Part shown: in pieces, positions 56,011 through 64,000 of the stretch | Numbering within the stretch: the first letter of the stretch is position 1 | Layout of the letters: each line of letters begins with the position of its first letter | Source of the DNA: Roseobacter sinensis | Lineage (GTDB): Bacteria; Pseudomonadota; Alphaproteobacteria; Rhodobacterales; Rhodobacteraceae | NCBI RefSeq assembly: GCF_025755255.1 | Contig: NZ_JALIEB010000014.1 | Span: forward strand, 44,225-108,224 | DNA: 64,000 nucleotides | Reading direction: 5' to 3' | The notes under the pieces: model-generated | The model's input: only the letters and a program-made list of their open reading frames with translations | Told to the model about the DNA's origin: nothing | Database searches by the model: none | Program-made: the position numbers and the translations under genes

Positions 56011-57039
56011 CTAGCCCAGGTGAAGCCACCCAAAGGCGTATCCCGCCGCAAGTGACCCCACGAGGGCCAGAAGCAAGTACAACAGAAAAGGCTTCAGCTT
56101 GAGGACCGGCGCGATCGCCATGGCGCCCCAGATGCTGACCACTCCGCCTGACACCAGAAAGGCCATCGCCGCGCCCTCTGACATGCCGTTGTCTATCAGG
56201 CCGCGGGTGAGCGGAAGGGCGGCGTACCCGTCAATATAGGCGGGCGCGCCGACAAAAACGGCAGCTGGAATAGCCCACCATTGATCCTCGCCAAAATAGG
56301 CCGCGAGCGCGCCGGGGGTCAGGGCCGCGTTCAAGGCATATTCAGCTGCGAATGCCGGGATGAGACAGATCAGAATGAGGCGCGCCGCTGCGCGGAACTG
56401 TGCGGCAAAGGCGCGCCGGCGGTCCTCGCTGCGCCAGACCCAGGGATCGAAGGTTTGAGCCCCGCCACATCGAGCCGTGCTCAGCTGACGTGCCAGACCG
56501 TTGTCGCGGAGCGCGTGTCGGGCCCATGGTCTTCCGGAAAGCAAGCCCGTGACTGCACCGCCAAGCAGCCCCAGCCCAAACGCCGCGACCGTCTTGCCGA
56601 GCGCAAAGCTCAGCCCAAGGGTGGCCGCAGTCGTCGCGAGCATGGCCGGATCCGTGACTGGTGAGGACAGCCAGAACGCCATGATCGGGGCAAGCGGGAC
56701 ACCGGCCGCAAGAAGCCCTGCCATGAGAGGCAACACAGTTACTCCGCAGACCGGCGTGATGGCCCCGATCAAGGACGCGGCCACAACCGTGCGCACTGTT
56801 TTCCCCTCAAAGACGCGAGCGACTTGCGAATCCGCACCGCTGGCGATGATCCACGCCGCGACAACGATGCCCGGCACCACGATCGGCGCGACAGCGATCA
56901 ACCCCCAGACGACAAACTTGGCGGCTTCGGTGGCATGTTCCGGGACCGCAAGGCCAATGCCCAGCAGGGCTGCGACGCCGATGCCCCAGGCGCGCAATCT
57001 CTTCGTTGACGCACGCGGGCTGATTGTGTGGTCGGTCAT
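56011..57039 (-). CDS. Permease, DUF318/ArsP-like family
   Basis: A 342-residue membrane protein with about eight to ten helices, of the DUF318 (YraQ/ArsP) permease family. The conserved proline-cysteine helix is visible in LIGAITPVCGVTVLPLMAG, and the second repeat carries FVGAPAYIDGYAALPLTRG. Family members include methylarsenite effluxers and predicted metal exporters; the CSC form of the cysteine motif is reduced to a single Cys here, so arsenic transport is doubtful. It is divergent from the LysR gene at 57125, which may control it. Confidence 0.85.
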   Translation of the reverse strand: MTDHTISPRASTKRLRAWGIGVAALLGIGLAVPEHATEAAKFVVWGLIAVAPIVVPGIVVAAWIIASGADSQVARVFEGKTVRTVVAASLIGAITPVCGVTVLPLMAGLLAAGVPLAPIMAFWLSSPVTDPAMLATTAATLGLSFALGKTVAAFGLGLLGGAVTGLLSGRPWARHALRDNGLARQLSTARCGGAQTFDPWVWRSEDRRRAFAAQFRAAARLILICLIPAFAAEYALNAALTPGALAAYFGEDQWWAIPAAVFVGAPAYIDGYAALPLTRGLIDNGMSEGAAMAFLVSGGVVSIWGAMAIAPVLKLKPFLLYLLLALVGSLAAGYAFGWLHLG

Positions 57040-57069
57040 CGGATGCTCCTTCTCTCTTGAGAAGTAGCC

Positions 57070-57091
57070 GTTTATAATCCATAAGTTAAAC
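57070..57091. promoter_or_regulatory. Candidate LysR box
   Basis: GTTTA and TAAAC flank 12 bases in the AT-rich gap between the divergent permease and LysR genes. This dyad contains the T-N11-A pattern typical of LysR-type binding sites. Confidence 0.45.
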
Positions 57092-57124
57092 GAATAGTAT
57101 TAAACTCTGGTATTGGCAGAACGC

Positions 57125-57982
57125 ATGGAAAGCCTTGACAGTGATTTGCTGCGCACCTTCCTGGCGGTGGCCGAGGCAGGCAGTGTGACCGACGGAGCAT
57201 CGCGCATCTATCGGTCGCAATCCGCGACAAGCCTCCAGATCAAGCGCTTGGAAGACATCCTTGGCCGACCGGTCTTTGAACGCCACGGTCGCGGCGTGCG
57301 ACTGAGCGAGACCGGTCGTCAGATGTTGCCGGTTGCACAGGATGTCACTGCACGTCTGGACGGGTTGCTGAGAGACATTTCGCAGGACGCCATCACCGGC
57401 AAGCTGCGCGTGGGCATTCCCGACGATCACGGTCGCACGACACTTTCAGGGATCATCGCCCATTTCGCACGTCAGCATCCCAAGGTCGAACTTGATGTCA
57501 CCTGCGCGTTGAGCGCCGACTTTCCCGACGCACTGAAGAAGGGGTTGCTGGACCTTGCGATCTACGAGGTTGAAAGCCCGTCTCACCACGAGGAGCTGCT
57601 TTTTGAGGACCCGACCTGCTGGGTGTCGTCTGCGCGGCATTCTTTTGCCAGCGATGAAAGCCTGCCCGTGGCCTTGTTTGATCACGCCTGCTGGTGGCGC
57701 GAGGCCGCTTTGGCGTCCCTGAGGGCGCAGCAAAAGCCCTTCCGCGTGGTCTATTCCAGCCAGAGCGTCTCTGGTGTCATAGCGGCTGTTGAGGCCGGAA
57801 TTGCGGTCGGCTTGCTCGGCCGCTCATCTCTGCATGCTGGCCTCTCCGTCGTCGGGGAGACGCTTGGCCTGAGGAACACACCTTCTTCCAAACTGGTGAT
57901 GGCAGGCGTTGAAACTCAGAATGCGGGCCCGCAAAACGCCATGAAAGCCGCCATTCGGACTGCGTTTCTGGCCAAAAGATAG
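57125..57982 (+). CDS. LysR family transcriptional regulator
   Basis: A 285-residue LysR-type regulator. The HTH reads LLRTFLAVAEAGSVTDGASR and IYRSQSATSLQIKRLEDIL, with Ser-Gln-Ser rather than the more usual QPAVS, and the effector domain begins near residue 90 (GKLRVGIPDDHG). An ATG at 57125 is preferred over a TTG at 57113. It is divergent from the DUF318 permease gene across an AT-rich 85-base gap containing a LysR-box-like dyad, so it probably activates or represses that permease. Confidence 0.92.
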   Translation: MESLDSDLLRTFLAVAEAGSVTDGASRIYRSQSATSLQIKRLEDILGRPVFERHGRGVRLSETGRQMLPVAQDVTARLDGLLRDISQDAITGKLRVGIPDDHGRTTLSGIIAHFARQHPKVELDVTCALSADFPDALKKGLLDLAIYEVESPSHHEELLFEDPTCWVSSARHSFASDESLPVALFDHACWWREAALASLRAQQKPFRVVYSSQSVSGVIAAVEAGIAVGLLGRSSLHAGLSVVGETLGLRNTPSSKLVMAGVETQNAGPQNAMKAAIRTAFLAKR

Positions 57983-57999
57983 AGACAGCCCGGCGCTGA

Positions 58000-58572
58000 T
58001 CAGGTCGCGGTTGCGACCATCGCATGCGCTGCCCTGCCCGCGGAGGTGATGTAGTCAGGATCGCGGTGCACAAGGACGGTCGAAAAGGCCCCATCCATGA
58101 GCAGCACAATATGCCGAGCAAGCTCACGGGACGCTTGCAATTCGCGCTCTTCGAACTCGTCACCAAGCCAGGCCTCGAACTTCTTTTTGTGTTCGGCACC
58201 CACTTTCATGGCAGGATGACCGGGCATGTTTGCAAGCTCGGCCGCGGTGCGTAGAAAGCCGCAGCCGTTCCATTTCGGGTGGCGCGCGGATTGTGCGAGA
58301 TTTGAAAAGACGGCTTCCACCTTATCGGCAAGATCACCCTCTGCCGCGTCGAACCACTTTTTGTAGAGCGCCAGATTCGGCTGGTCCCGGGACGTCAGAT
58401 AGGCCGCGACCACATCATCCTTGCTCTTGAAGTGGTAATAGATCGTTTTCTTCGTGATGCCCGCCTTTTCGGCAATCGCATCGACGCTGACCGCACGGAT
58501 ACCCTCACTGTAAAACAAGCGACTGGCGGCATCCAGAATTGCAGCTTTTGCAGAACGAGTTTCAGCTGTCAT
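58000..58572 (-). CDS. TetR family regulator
   Basis: A 190-residue repressor of the TetR family. The N-terminal HTH is ILDAASRLFYSEGIRAVSVD, then AIAEKAGITKKTIYYHFKSK. The ligand-binding domain contains WNGCGFLRTAAELANMPGHP, which matches a TetR_C subgroup common in proteobacteria. It is divergent from an enoyl-CoA hydratase gene, and an 11-base inverted repeat lies immediately upstream of its own start, so it probably represses both. The ligand may be an acyl-CoA or aromatic compound; that is inference. Confidence 0.93.
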   Translation of the reverse strand: MTAETRSAKAAILDAASRLFYSEGIRAVSVDAIAEKAGITKKTIYYHFKSKDDVVAAYLTSRDQPNLALYKKWFDAAEGDLADKVEAVFSNLAQSARHPKWNGCGFLRTAAELANMPGHPAMKVGAEHKKKFEAWLGDEFEERELQASRELARHIVLLMDGAFSTVLVHRDPDYITSAGRAAHAMVATAT

Positions 58573-58575
58573 GCC

Positions 58576-58605
58576 TGATGTATACTGGACAGAGAGTATA
58601 CGTCA
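58576..58605. promoter_or_regulatory. TetR operator between the TetR and enoyl-CoA hydratase genes
   Basis: TGATGTATACT and AGTATACGTCA form an inverted repeat (10 of 11 bases) around an eight-base spacer. It begins three bases upstream of the TetR start and lies about 45 bases before the hydratase start. Confidence 0.72.
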
Positions 58606-58649
58606 AACCCGACCCGATCTACCGTCTCCAAAACGATACGGAGATCACA

Positions 58650-59441
58650 ATGCCGGACCTGGTAGTTTTCGAAAAGCATGGCGCCATCGCCCTTCTCACC
58701 TTGAACAGGCCCGAGAAGCTGAATGCGCTGAACTACGCCACCAATGATCGCTTGCTTGAGCTGCTGGATGCAGTTGAAGCTGATCCTGCGATCGGCGCCG
58801 TCGTTCTGACCGGTGCCGGGGATCGTGCGTTTTCCGCCGGTGGCGATATTCACGAATTCACCGAAAGCATAAAATCAGACATCGATCTCGCCGTCAGAGC
58901 GTTCTGCAGGCGAGGCCAACGCATGACCGCGCGGCTGGAGAGCTTTCCAAAGCCGATCATTGCCGCGGTCAACGGTCTCGCCTTCGGTGGCGGGTGCGAG
59001 ATCACCGAAGCCGTTCACATGGCCATCGCAAGCAAGACGGCCACATTCGCAAAACCGGAGATCAACATCGGCATCCCGCCCACATTCGGGGGCACACAGC
59101 GGTTGCCGCGCCTGGCCGGTCGAAAGCGGGCTTTGGAACTCCTTCTGACGGGAGACCCGTTTTCCCCGGATCGGGCCTACGAGATGGGACTTGTGAACAA
59201 GGTCGTCGCGCCTGACGACGTGCTGCCGGCTGCCTTTGAGTTGGCGGAACGTATCCTGCGGCACTCTCCGCTCGCAGCTGCCCGGATCATCACAGCGGTC
59301 ACGCGGGGGCTCAACACAACCATCGATGAAGGCTTGCGGATCGAACGTGAGCAATTCGCCCGCATGGCCGCAACACAAGACGCGCGCGAAGGCCTGGACG
59401 CGTGGATCGCACGCCGGGCACCACGCTACGTCGGGGCGTAA
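58650..59441 (+). CDS. Enoyl-CoA hydratase/isomerase family protein
   Basis: A 263-residue crotonase-fold enzyme acting on acyl-CoA. The oxyanion-hole segments are GAGDRAFSAGGDIHEF and AVNGLAFGGGCEITEA, and KPEINIGIPPTFGGTQRLPR holds the second catalytic Glu position. The first Glu is also present in the GGGCEI segment, so a hydratase rather than a pure isomerase is likely. The ATG at 58650 follows ACGGAG. Divergent from the TetR regulator. The exact acyl-CoA is unknown; beta-oxidation partners are not next to it. Confidence 0.92.
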   Translation: MPDLVVFEKHGAIALLTLNRPEKLNALNYATNDRLLELLDAVEADPAIGAVVLTGAGDRAFSAGGDIHEFTESIKSDIDLAVRAFCRRGQRMTARLESFPKPIIAAVNGLAFGGGCEITEAVHMAIASKTATFAKPEINIGIPPTFGGTQRLPRLAGRKRALELLLTGDPFSPDRAYEMGLVNKVVAPDDVLPAAFELAERILRHSPLAAARIITAVTRGLNTTIDEGLRIEREQFARMAATQDAREGLDAWIARRAPRYVGA

Positions 59442-59677
59442 GATCCAAGACCGTCAGTTTCACACCGGTTTCTCCGGACACACCCGGAACCGGCTACGCG
59501 AACGTGCCGACCAATCGTCGGGTTGACCAAGTTCTCAGTCAGCGGAGCCTGCTACCGTTCTGGGATTGCTGGCGTTTTGGACTCCGATAGGCTCATGGCA
59601 CCCAAATTCGACAAACTCAGAAAGGATCAGCTAACCCAATCCTTGTCTTGATAAGGACTGCCTTTAGCGACCCGACA

Positions 59678-62425
59678 TCAACGTTTCGCTTTCCGGTAAA
59701 GGACTTCGCTTAGTTGAACTGTGTCGATGGGCTTGTTCAAAACGACACTTTCGGCCTCCCCGACATCGGCTTCGTCGCTCATCCGGGGCGGGTAGCCCGA
59801 CATGAAGATCAGCTCCAGATCGGGGCGCATCCGGATCGCACTGCGGGCAAAGTCAATCCCGCTGACACCACCGGGCAACATGATATCGCACAGGGCGACG
59901 ACGATGTCTTGGTGATCAGTGAGCACCGCATGGGCGGATTTGGCATCGCTGGCGGGAAGCGGTTCGTAGCCCATCAGTTTCAGAACTCGAATGAGATAGG
60001 CTCGGACATCGGGCTGATCTTCGAGCACGAGAATCTTTTGCCCTCGACCTCTTTGTCGCCATTTTGACGCCTCCTCCAGCATGGTCATCTCAGGCGGAAC
60101 ATCTGCGCGCGGCAGCAAGACGGACACGGTTGTACCGACGCCTGGCTGGCTGATGATCTCGGCATGCCCCCTGGACTGTTTCGCGAACCCGTAGACCATG
60201 GACAGCCCCAATCCACTGCCCATGCCAACTTCCTTGGTGGTGTAGAAGGGTTCAAAGACGTGGGACAGAACCTCCGGTGCCATGCCCGTTCCGGTGTCAG
60301 CCACGGAAATCTTGACGTAGTCACCCTCCTCCAATTCTTCGTCATCTTGGTCTTCGCGGTGCGCATTCTCACAAGTGATCTGCAGCGCTCCGCCATCCGG
60401 CATCGCGTCGCGCGCATTGATCGCAAGGTTAAGCAGCGCGTTCTGAACCTGGTTCGGATCAGCCCTTGCGGGCCAGAGGTCCGGTGCATGTTTGAAGCTG
60501 ATCTCGACGTTATCGCCAAGCGTTCGCCGAAACAGCTCGATCATCTCCGATACAAGATGAACGAGATCGATGACGCGCGGGGTCAGAGGCTGCTGCCGGG
60601 AAAATGCCAGGAGTCTTTGTGTCAGGTCTCCGCCTTGCTTGACTGCACGAAGGACCGGCTGCACGTAGTCCGAGGCATTGTGCGGATCCTCGACAATCAG
60701 TTCTATGTTGCCGCCAATGACCGTGAGCAGATTGTTGAAATCATGGGCAATACCGCCGGTCAGTTGGCCGACGGCTTCCATCTTCTGAGCCTTGTGAAGA
60801 CGTTCTTCGGACTTCAGACGCTCGGTTATGTCAACGGACGTCAGCAAGAGGCGCGCATAGGTCTCTTCATACCCCGGCAGAACCGTCCAGTTGCCCGCGA
60901 TACGGCAGGCATCGCCTTCCTTGGGATAGATCGATAACTCATAGCTCATGCTGGTTTTTCCAGCATGTATCGCCTCGAGCGTTTGCCGGAAGACGCGCAT
61001 GGAGTCCGGACTGAGGGTCCGTACCACGCTGGACTTTAACAGCTCTTTGCTTGGATACTTGTGCATCGCTTGCGAGGCACGGTTTGCATCCACAACAACG
61101 ATCAAATCCCGGCATCTTTCGAGGAAATCTGGATTGTCATCAAGATATCTGGAGAACTCCTCGTGATCCGCGATATCCAGAGCATCAATCGCTTTCTTTA
61201 TCCCTGACACATCCTCCTCTCGGATCGGGATCGGTGCGTTTTCAAACAAGCTCTTGAACCGGGCCTCACTTTCGCTTCTTTGGGTCTGGGCTGTTTTGCG
61301 CTCTTCTATCTCGCGCCGCAAATCTGCGTTCGAGCGCTCCAGGTCGCGATTGCGATCCTGTATCTCTTCGCGGGCCAGCGCTGTGGATCGCGCCATCGCA
61401 TTGACACCGGCCTGCAGGGACTTCAATTCCCGCAACGCAATCGGAGATCGCGGGAGCATCCGGTTCTGAACATCATGCCCCGCGCCGAGGTCGGACACAT
61501 GAGCTTCAATGAACTGGATCCGGCTGGACAGAAGGAATGATGCAGCCGCGGCGAGGATAAAAGACAACGCAAGACCCAGCGACATGATGATCAGCGCGTC
61601 TCGATTGAAGGCATCTGCAACCTCTTCCAACTCGCTGATGGGTTGCGGAACCATGACCCCCCAACCAGAACCCGGTAGAGAGCTAAATCCCGAGATCATC
61701 GAGACGTTCATTGCGGGTGAAAAGAAGGTCTCAACGCCGGTTTCGCCTGCCATCATACGCTGCACGGGAGGAAGCTCCGACAAGTCATGGGCGCTCTGCG
61801 TCCAGTCCGCTTTTGGATGAGCGAGAACACGACCGGTGTGATCCACGATCGCAGCATGGCCAAGGCGGCCAAAGCTGATGCGGCGCTGAAGGTTCCTGAA
61901 GAAATCGGTGTGAACGGCACCCACGACCAACTGGTCACCGACCTGCTTTACGACGAAGATCCGAGGAGCCTCGTCTTGTGGCGCAAAGACGTGGGACAGA
62001 CCAACACCCCCGTCGGCGGCCAAGTCGAGAAACATCGCGAAGCGGGCGGCCGGGATGATGTCGGGGCATTCATGGATGTCAGACAGATAGGAGCGTTGGA
62101 CTTTGCCCTTGACCACATCCGCCACGCAGACATGTCGGAAATAGAGGTTTTTGAAAATCGGTTTTGCGTCTTCTCCGTTCCCGGCCGCAATCGGCCGGGA
62201 AAAGCTCTCCATTGAGGCGATGAGGTCGCGATGATAGGTCTCCATGGCGGCCCCGAGGTTTTCTGCGATCAGCAGATGCCGCTCCCTCACTTCATCGTAT
62301 TTGCTCGCCAGAATGCCTGAATAGGGCCAAAGCCAGAAGACCAAGAGAGGCGCCATTGCGGTGATTGTGAAAGCCGCAAAAAGATAGGTACGGACGCTCA
62401 GCTGCAATGTTGTGGCCTTGGGCAA
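59678..62425 (-). CDS. Hybrid sensor histidine kinase with Cache, PAS and receiver domains
   Basis: A 915-residue sensor. Membrane helices at about 13-35 and 278-300 flank a periplasmic Cache-type domain with [20 protein letters not shown] and [18 protein letters not shown], a fold that binds small molecules. A coiled coil (350-385) leads to a PAS domain (about 390-535), the HisKA helix with His561 in [11 protein letters not shown], the ATPase with Asn670 and [13 protein letters not shown], and a C-terminal receiver with Asp847 in [10 protein letters not shown] and Lys898. It probably autophosphorylates and passes phosphate to its own receiver. No separate response regulator is next to it. 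Confidence 0.94.
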   Translation of the reverse strand: MPKATTLQLSVRTYLFAAFTITAMAPLLVFWLWPYSGILASKYDEVRERHLLIAENLGAAMETYHRDLIASMESFSRPIAAGNGEDAKPIFKNLYFRHVCVADVVKGKVQRSYLSDIHECPDIIPAARFAMFLDLAADGGVGLSHVFAPQDEAPRIFVVKQVGDQLVVGAVHTDFFRNLQRRISFGRLGHAAIVDHTGRVLAHPKADWTQSAHDLSELPPVQRMMAGETGVETFFSPAMNVSMISGFSSLPGSGWGVMVPQPISELEEVADAFNRDALIIMSLGLALSFILAAAASFLLSSRIQFIEAHVSDLGAGHDVQNRMLPRSPIALRELKSLQAGVNAMARSTALAREEIQDRNRDLERSNADLRREIEERKTAQTQRSESEARFKSLFENAPIPIREEDVSGIKKAIDALDIADHEEFSRYLDDNPDFLERCRDLIVVVDANRASQAMHKYPSKELLKSSVVRTLSPDSMRVFRQTLEAIHAGKTSMSYELSIYPKEGDACRIAGNWTVLPGYEETYARLLLTSVDITERLKSEERLHKAQKMEAVGQLTGGIAHDFNNLLTVIGGNIELIVEDPHNASDYVQPVLRAVKQGGDLTQRLLAFSRQQPLTPRVIDLVHLVSEMIELFRRTLGDNVEISFKHAPDLWPARADPNQVQNALLNLAINARDAMPDGGALQITCENAHREDQDDEELEEGDYVKISVADTGTGMAPEVLSHVFEPFYTTKEVGMGSGLGLSMVYGFAKQSRGHAEIISQPGVGTTVSVLLPRADVPPEMTMLEEASKWRQRGRGQKILVLEDQPDVRAYLIRVLKLMGYEPLPASDAKSAHAVLTDHQDIVVALCDIMLPGGVSGIDFARSAIRMRPDLELIFMSGYPPRMSDEADVGEAESVVLNKPIDTVQLSEVLYRKAKR

Positions 62426-62882
62426 GAAATACTGATTGTGAGAGTTCCCTCAAATTGCAGTTTTGACTAGTTGTTCTGTGACAAAAAGATGAAACGTGTT
62501 GCTTGACGGTTGGTTGGGGGAAGCCAGGTTTGGACGACGCAGTTCATCGCCTCACCGGGACTGAGTTTCACACTGGGTCAACTGAACATCTGGCTCGACA
62601 GCACGGCCAGGATGTCTCTCGATGGCCTTGGTGAAACCTGCAGTTCTGGTTGACGGCAGGTTTATGCTTCTCGACGAAAGCAGCCGCCGTCAGAGTCCCA
62701 CGTCCGACAGGTCTCTGGTAATCGTTGGAAACAAAAAATTCTATGCTGGGCTTTGTCTTTCATCCAAAGACGGCGACGCCGAAAGGTAGGTTACGTGCAA
62801 ACCGCCCCGATATCCGCCTTAAGTCAGCGAAATCAAGTATTGCACGTTGAGTGGTGTCACCATCTAATTCACCAAAGATTGG
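62426..62882. other. Intergenic region between the histidine kinase and PAS protein genes
   Basis: About 455 bases of divergent spacer that should contain both promoters. I found no clear palindrome, small gene or terminator in it. Confidence 0.4.
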
Positions 62883-63824
62883 ATGTACCGCTTTCTGTGG
62901 CGTCTGGAGCAGCAAGAGCGGAGGGCGAAATTGACGACTTTTGAGGGTGGCCCGCCTATCCCCGACAAGATCCGCTTGGCGTCAGCGGTCACCAGAACCC
63001 TGGTGGACATGAGATTTGATGCTGTGAGCGATCTGTTCAAAGCTCATGGTACAGGCTCGCCCACCATCATTTGGAGCCCCTCTCCGTACGACTTCTCACA
63101 GGCAGTCATCAAGAGATTTGCTGCATGTACGACGGGAAATGGCGCGCAATCGAAATGCCTGACGGTGCGCGAGTTCGAGCATCTGAACACTCAGGATTTC
63201 GAGCCGTGGATGATGGTGTTGGAGCCGTCGACTGACTGCTCGGACTTCCGATACCTGAAGTATGGGTCGGAAATCGCAATCATGTTCGGTCGCGATATGA
63301 CAGGCCACCGAACATCGGAGCTTGGCGGCCACATCTCGGACTTCTTCATAGCGCTTTACACTGCGGTGGTGATCCGCAAAGAGACTGTCTTGAGCGTTCA
63401 CGAACCGCCCTCCGACGTCTTCGCGACAACGTGGCGAAGGCTGATCATTCCCTTGGTCGATGAGGTTGGTCGTGTGTGCAGACTCGCCGCCGTGAACGTC
63501 CCCGACAATGAGCTGAGAGCGGGCATGGACGCATTACCCGATCCCGCTCTTGTCGTCAGACCTGACGGGATGATGGTGTACTCGAACTCACACGCGCGTC
63601 GCATTTTCGGCGATCCGAGCGCGCATCGGGTGCAAATCTCCGACTACTGTGACATGGCGATTGACTTACCTGAAAGTGCCGAAAAAATGCTACGGGACAA
63701 AACGTTTGTGGTCAGCCGAAGTATGGGTGTGCAGAACCAGGTCCTCGTGCACTTCGAAGTGAGGGTCAGCGCAACCTTCTATCGAGAGAAACCCTACTTT
63801 GTGATCATACTGAAACCACATTAG
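62883..63824 (+). CDS. PAS-domain protein of unknown function (two PAS-like domains)
   Basis: A 313-residue cytosolic protein without kinase, cyclase or DNA-binding domains. Residues about 75-215 resemble the PAS_5 family found in alphaproteobacteria (YLKYGSEIAIMFGRDMTGHR, and RRLIIPLVDEVGRVCRLAAV). Residues about 215-310 form a second PAS with MDALPDPALVVRPDGMMVYS and NSHARRIFGD. Such proteins may feed redox or ligand signals to a partner. The start at 62883 lacks a strong ribosome binding site and an internal ATG at 63009 is possible. It is divergent from the hybrid kinase gene; a link is only suggested by position. Confidence 0.7.
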   Translation: MYRFLWRLEQQERRAKLTTFEGGPPIPDKIRLASAVTRTLVDMRFDAVSDLFKAHGTGSPTIIWSPSPYDFSQAVIKRFAACTTGNGAQSKCLTVREFEHLNTQDFEPWMMVLEPSTDCSDFRYLKYGSEIAIMFGRDMTGHRTSELGGHISDFFIALYTAVVIRKETVLSVHEPPSDVFATTWRRLIIPLVDEVGRVCRLAAVNVPDNELRAGMDALPDPALVVRPDGMMVYSNSHARRIFGDPSAHRVQISDYCDMAIDLPESAEKMLRDKTFVVSRSMGVQNQVLVHFEVRVSATFYREKPYFVIILKPH

Positions 63825-64000
63825 CCGCCTCAGGACCTGGGCAAGCAGAACAGTGGCCCGTCACGCGAGTGGCAATTGCTGTCCTGGACGTGTCCGTCGT
63901 CAGGGTTTTTGGGACAGATGGTTGCCTGATTTAAGAGAGTGTCTGGCGCATCTGGCTTGATTGATGATGCGGCGGATTTGCGGTGAAGCGAACGTCGCGC

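Noticed and set aside
55673..56029. In-frame N-terminal extension of the alkaline phosphatase
   Set aside because: It would bury the signal peptide 119 residues inside the protein; the ATG at 55672 with GGAGAG upstream is far better.
59640..59657. TCCTTGTC/GATAAGGA hairpin just beyond the histidine kinase stop
   Set aside because: The stem is short with one mismatch and is not followed by a T-run in the direction of transcription, so I did not call a terminator.

Overview
The window reads as a high-GC alphaproteobacterial chromosome, most likely Rhodobacteraceae (Roseobacter group). Supporting signs are a VPLPA-CTERM alkaline phosphatase, a rhizobial-type L-rhamnose locus (rhaDI divergent from rhaRSTPQUK), an agl-type alpha-glucoside locus, OpgG, and many short regulator-plus-operon modules joined by ATGA overlaps. 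I see no rRNA, tRNA, CRISPR array or intact insertion sequence.

Layout. 1-1255: 3' part of a peptide-type ABC ATPase gene behind a FadR-type GntR regulator. 1617-9294: a tightly coupled minus-strand operon of three glycosyltransferases, an ABC exporter and a double phosphotransferase-fold protein, probably making and exporting a glycan or glycoconjugate. 9712-12809: a two-gene operon of a LeuA-like DRE-TIM enzyme and a protein fusing a trypsin-like protease to a NUC1 nuclease. 13410-14149: a tetraheme NapC/NirT gene broken by two stop codons and a frameshift. 14167-18627: Tat-exported aldo/keto reductase, SnoaL-like protein and LysR regulator, divergent from an EamA permease and an SDR. 18900-19667: secreted beta-propeller. 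19833-30487: complete L-rhamnose transport and catabolism. 30596-33562: MarR regulator divergent from two VOC proteins, a DUF1428 protein and an Asp-box propeller. 33728-35905: membrane-bound winged-helix regulator, Sel1 protein and cupin. 35993-36340: DMT permease remnant. 36682-38274: OpgG. 38812-40794: S9 peptidase. 41247-44505: ArsR divergent from NIPSNAP, a hydrolase-ABM fusion and EamA. 44965-45770: ArsR with an SRPBCC protein. 46187-47139: microcin-like double-glycine peptide beside a truncated bacteriocin exporter. 47251-53130: alpha-glucoside genes with a LacI regulator and three identical operators. 54173-59441: VPLPA-CTERM alkaline phosphatase, ArsP-like permease with LysR, and TetR with an enoyl-CoA hydratase. 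59678-63824: hybrid histidine kinase and a PAS protein.

How the genes work together. The rhamnose block is self-contained: RhaSTPQ import, RhaU mutarotation, RhaI isomerisation, RhaK phosphorylation, then RhaD cleavage plus lactaldehyde oxidation. The agl block looks incomplete: binding protein, two glucosidases and regulator are present but both permeases and the ATPase are missing. Several small modules carry clear palindromic operators beside their own regulators (GntR, DeoR/RhaR, MarR, two ArsR, LacI, TetR).

The least explained items are the protease-nuclease operon, the microcin-like peptide, the glycosyltransferase/exporter/phosphotransferase operon, and the regulator whose winged helix follows, rather than precedes, its membrane sensor.
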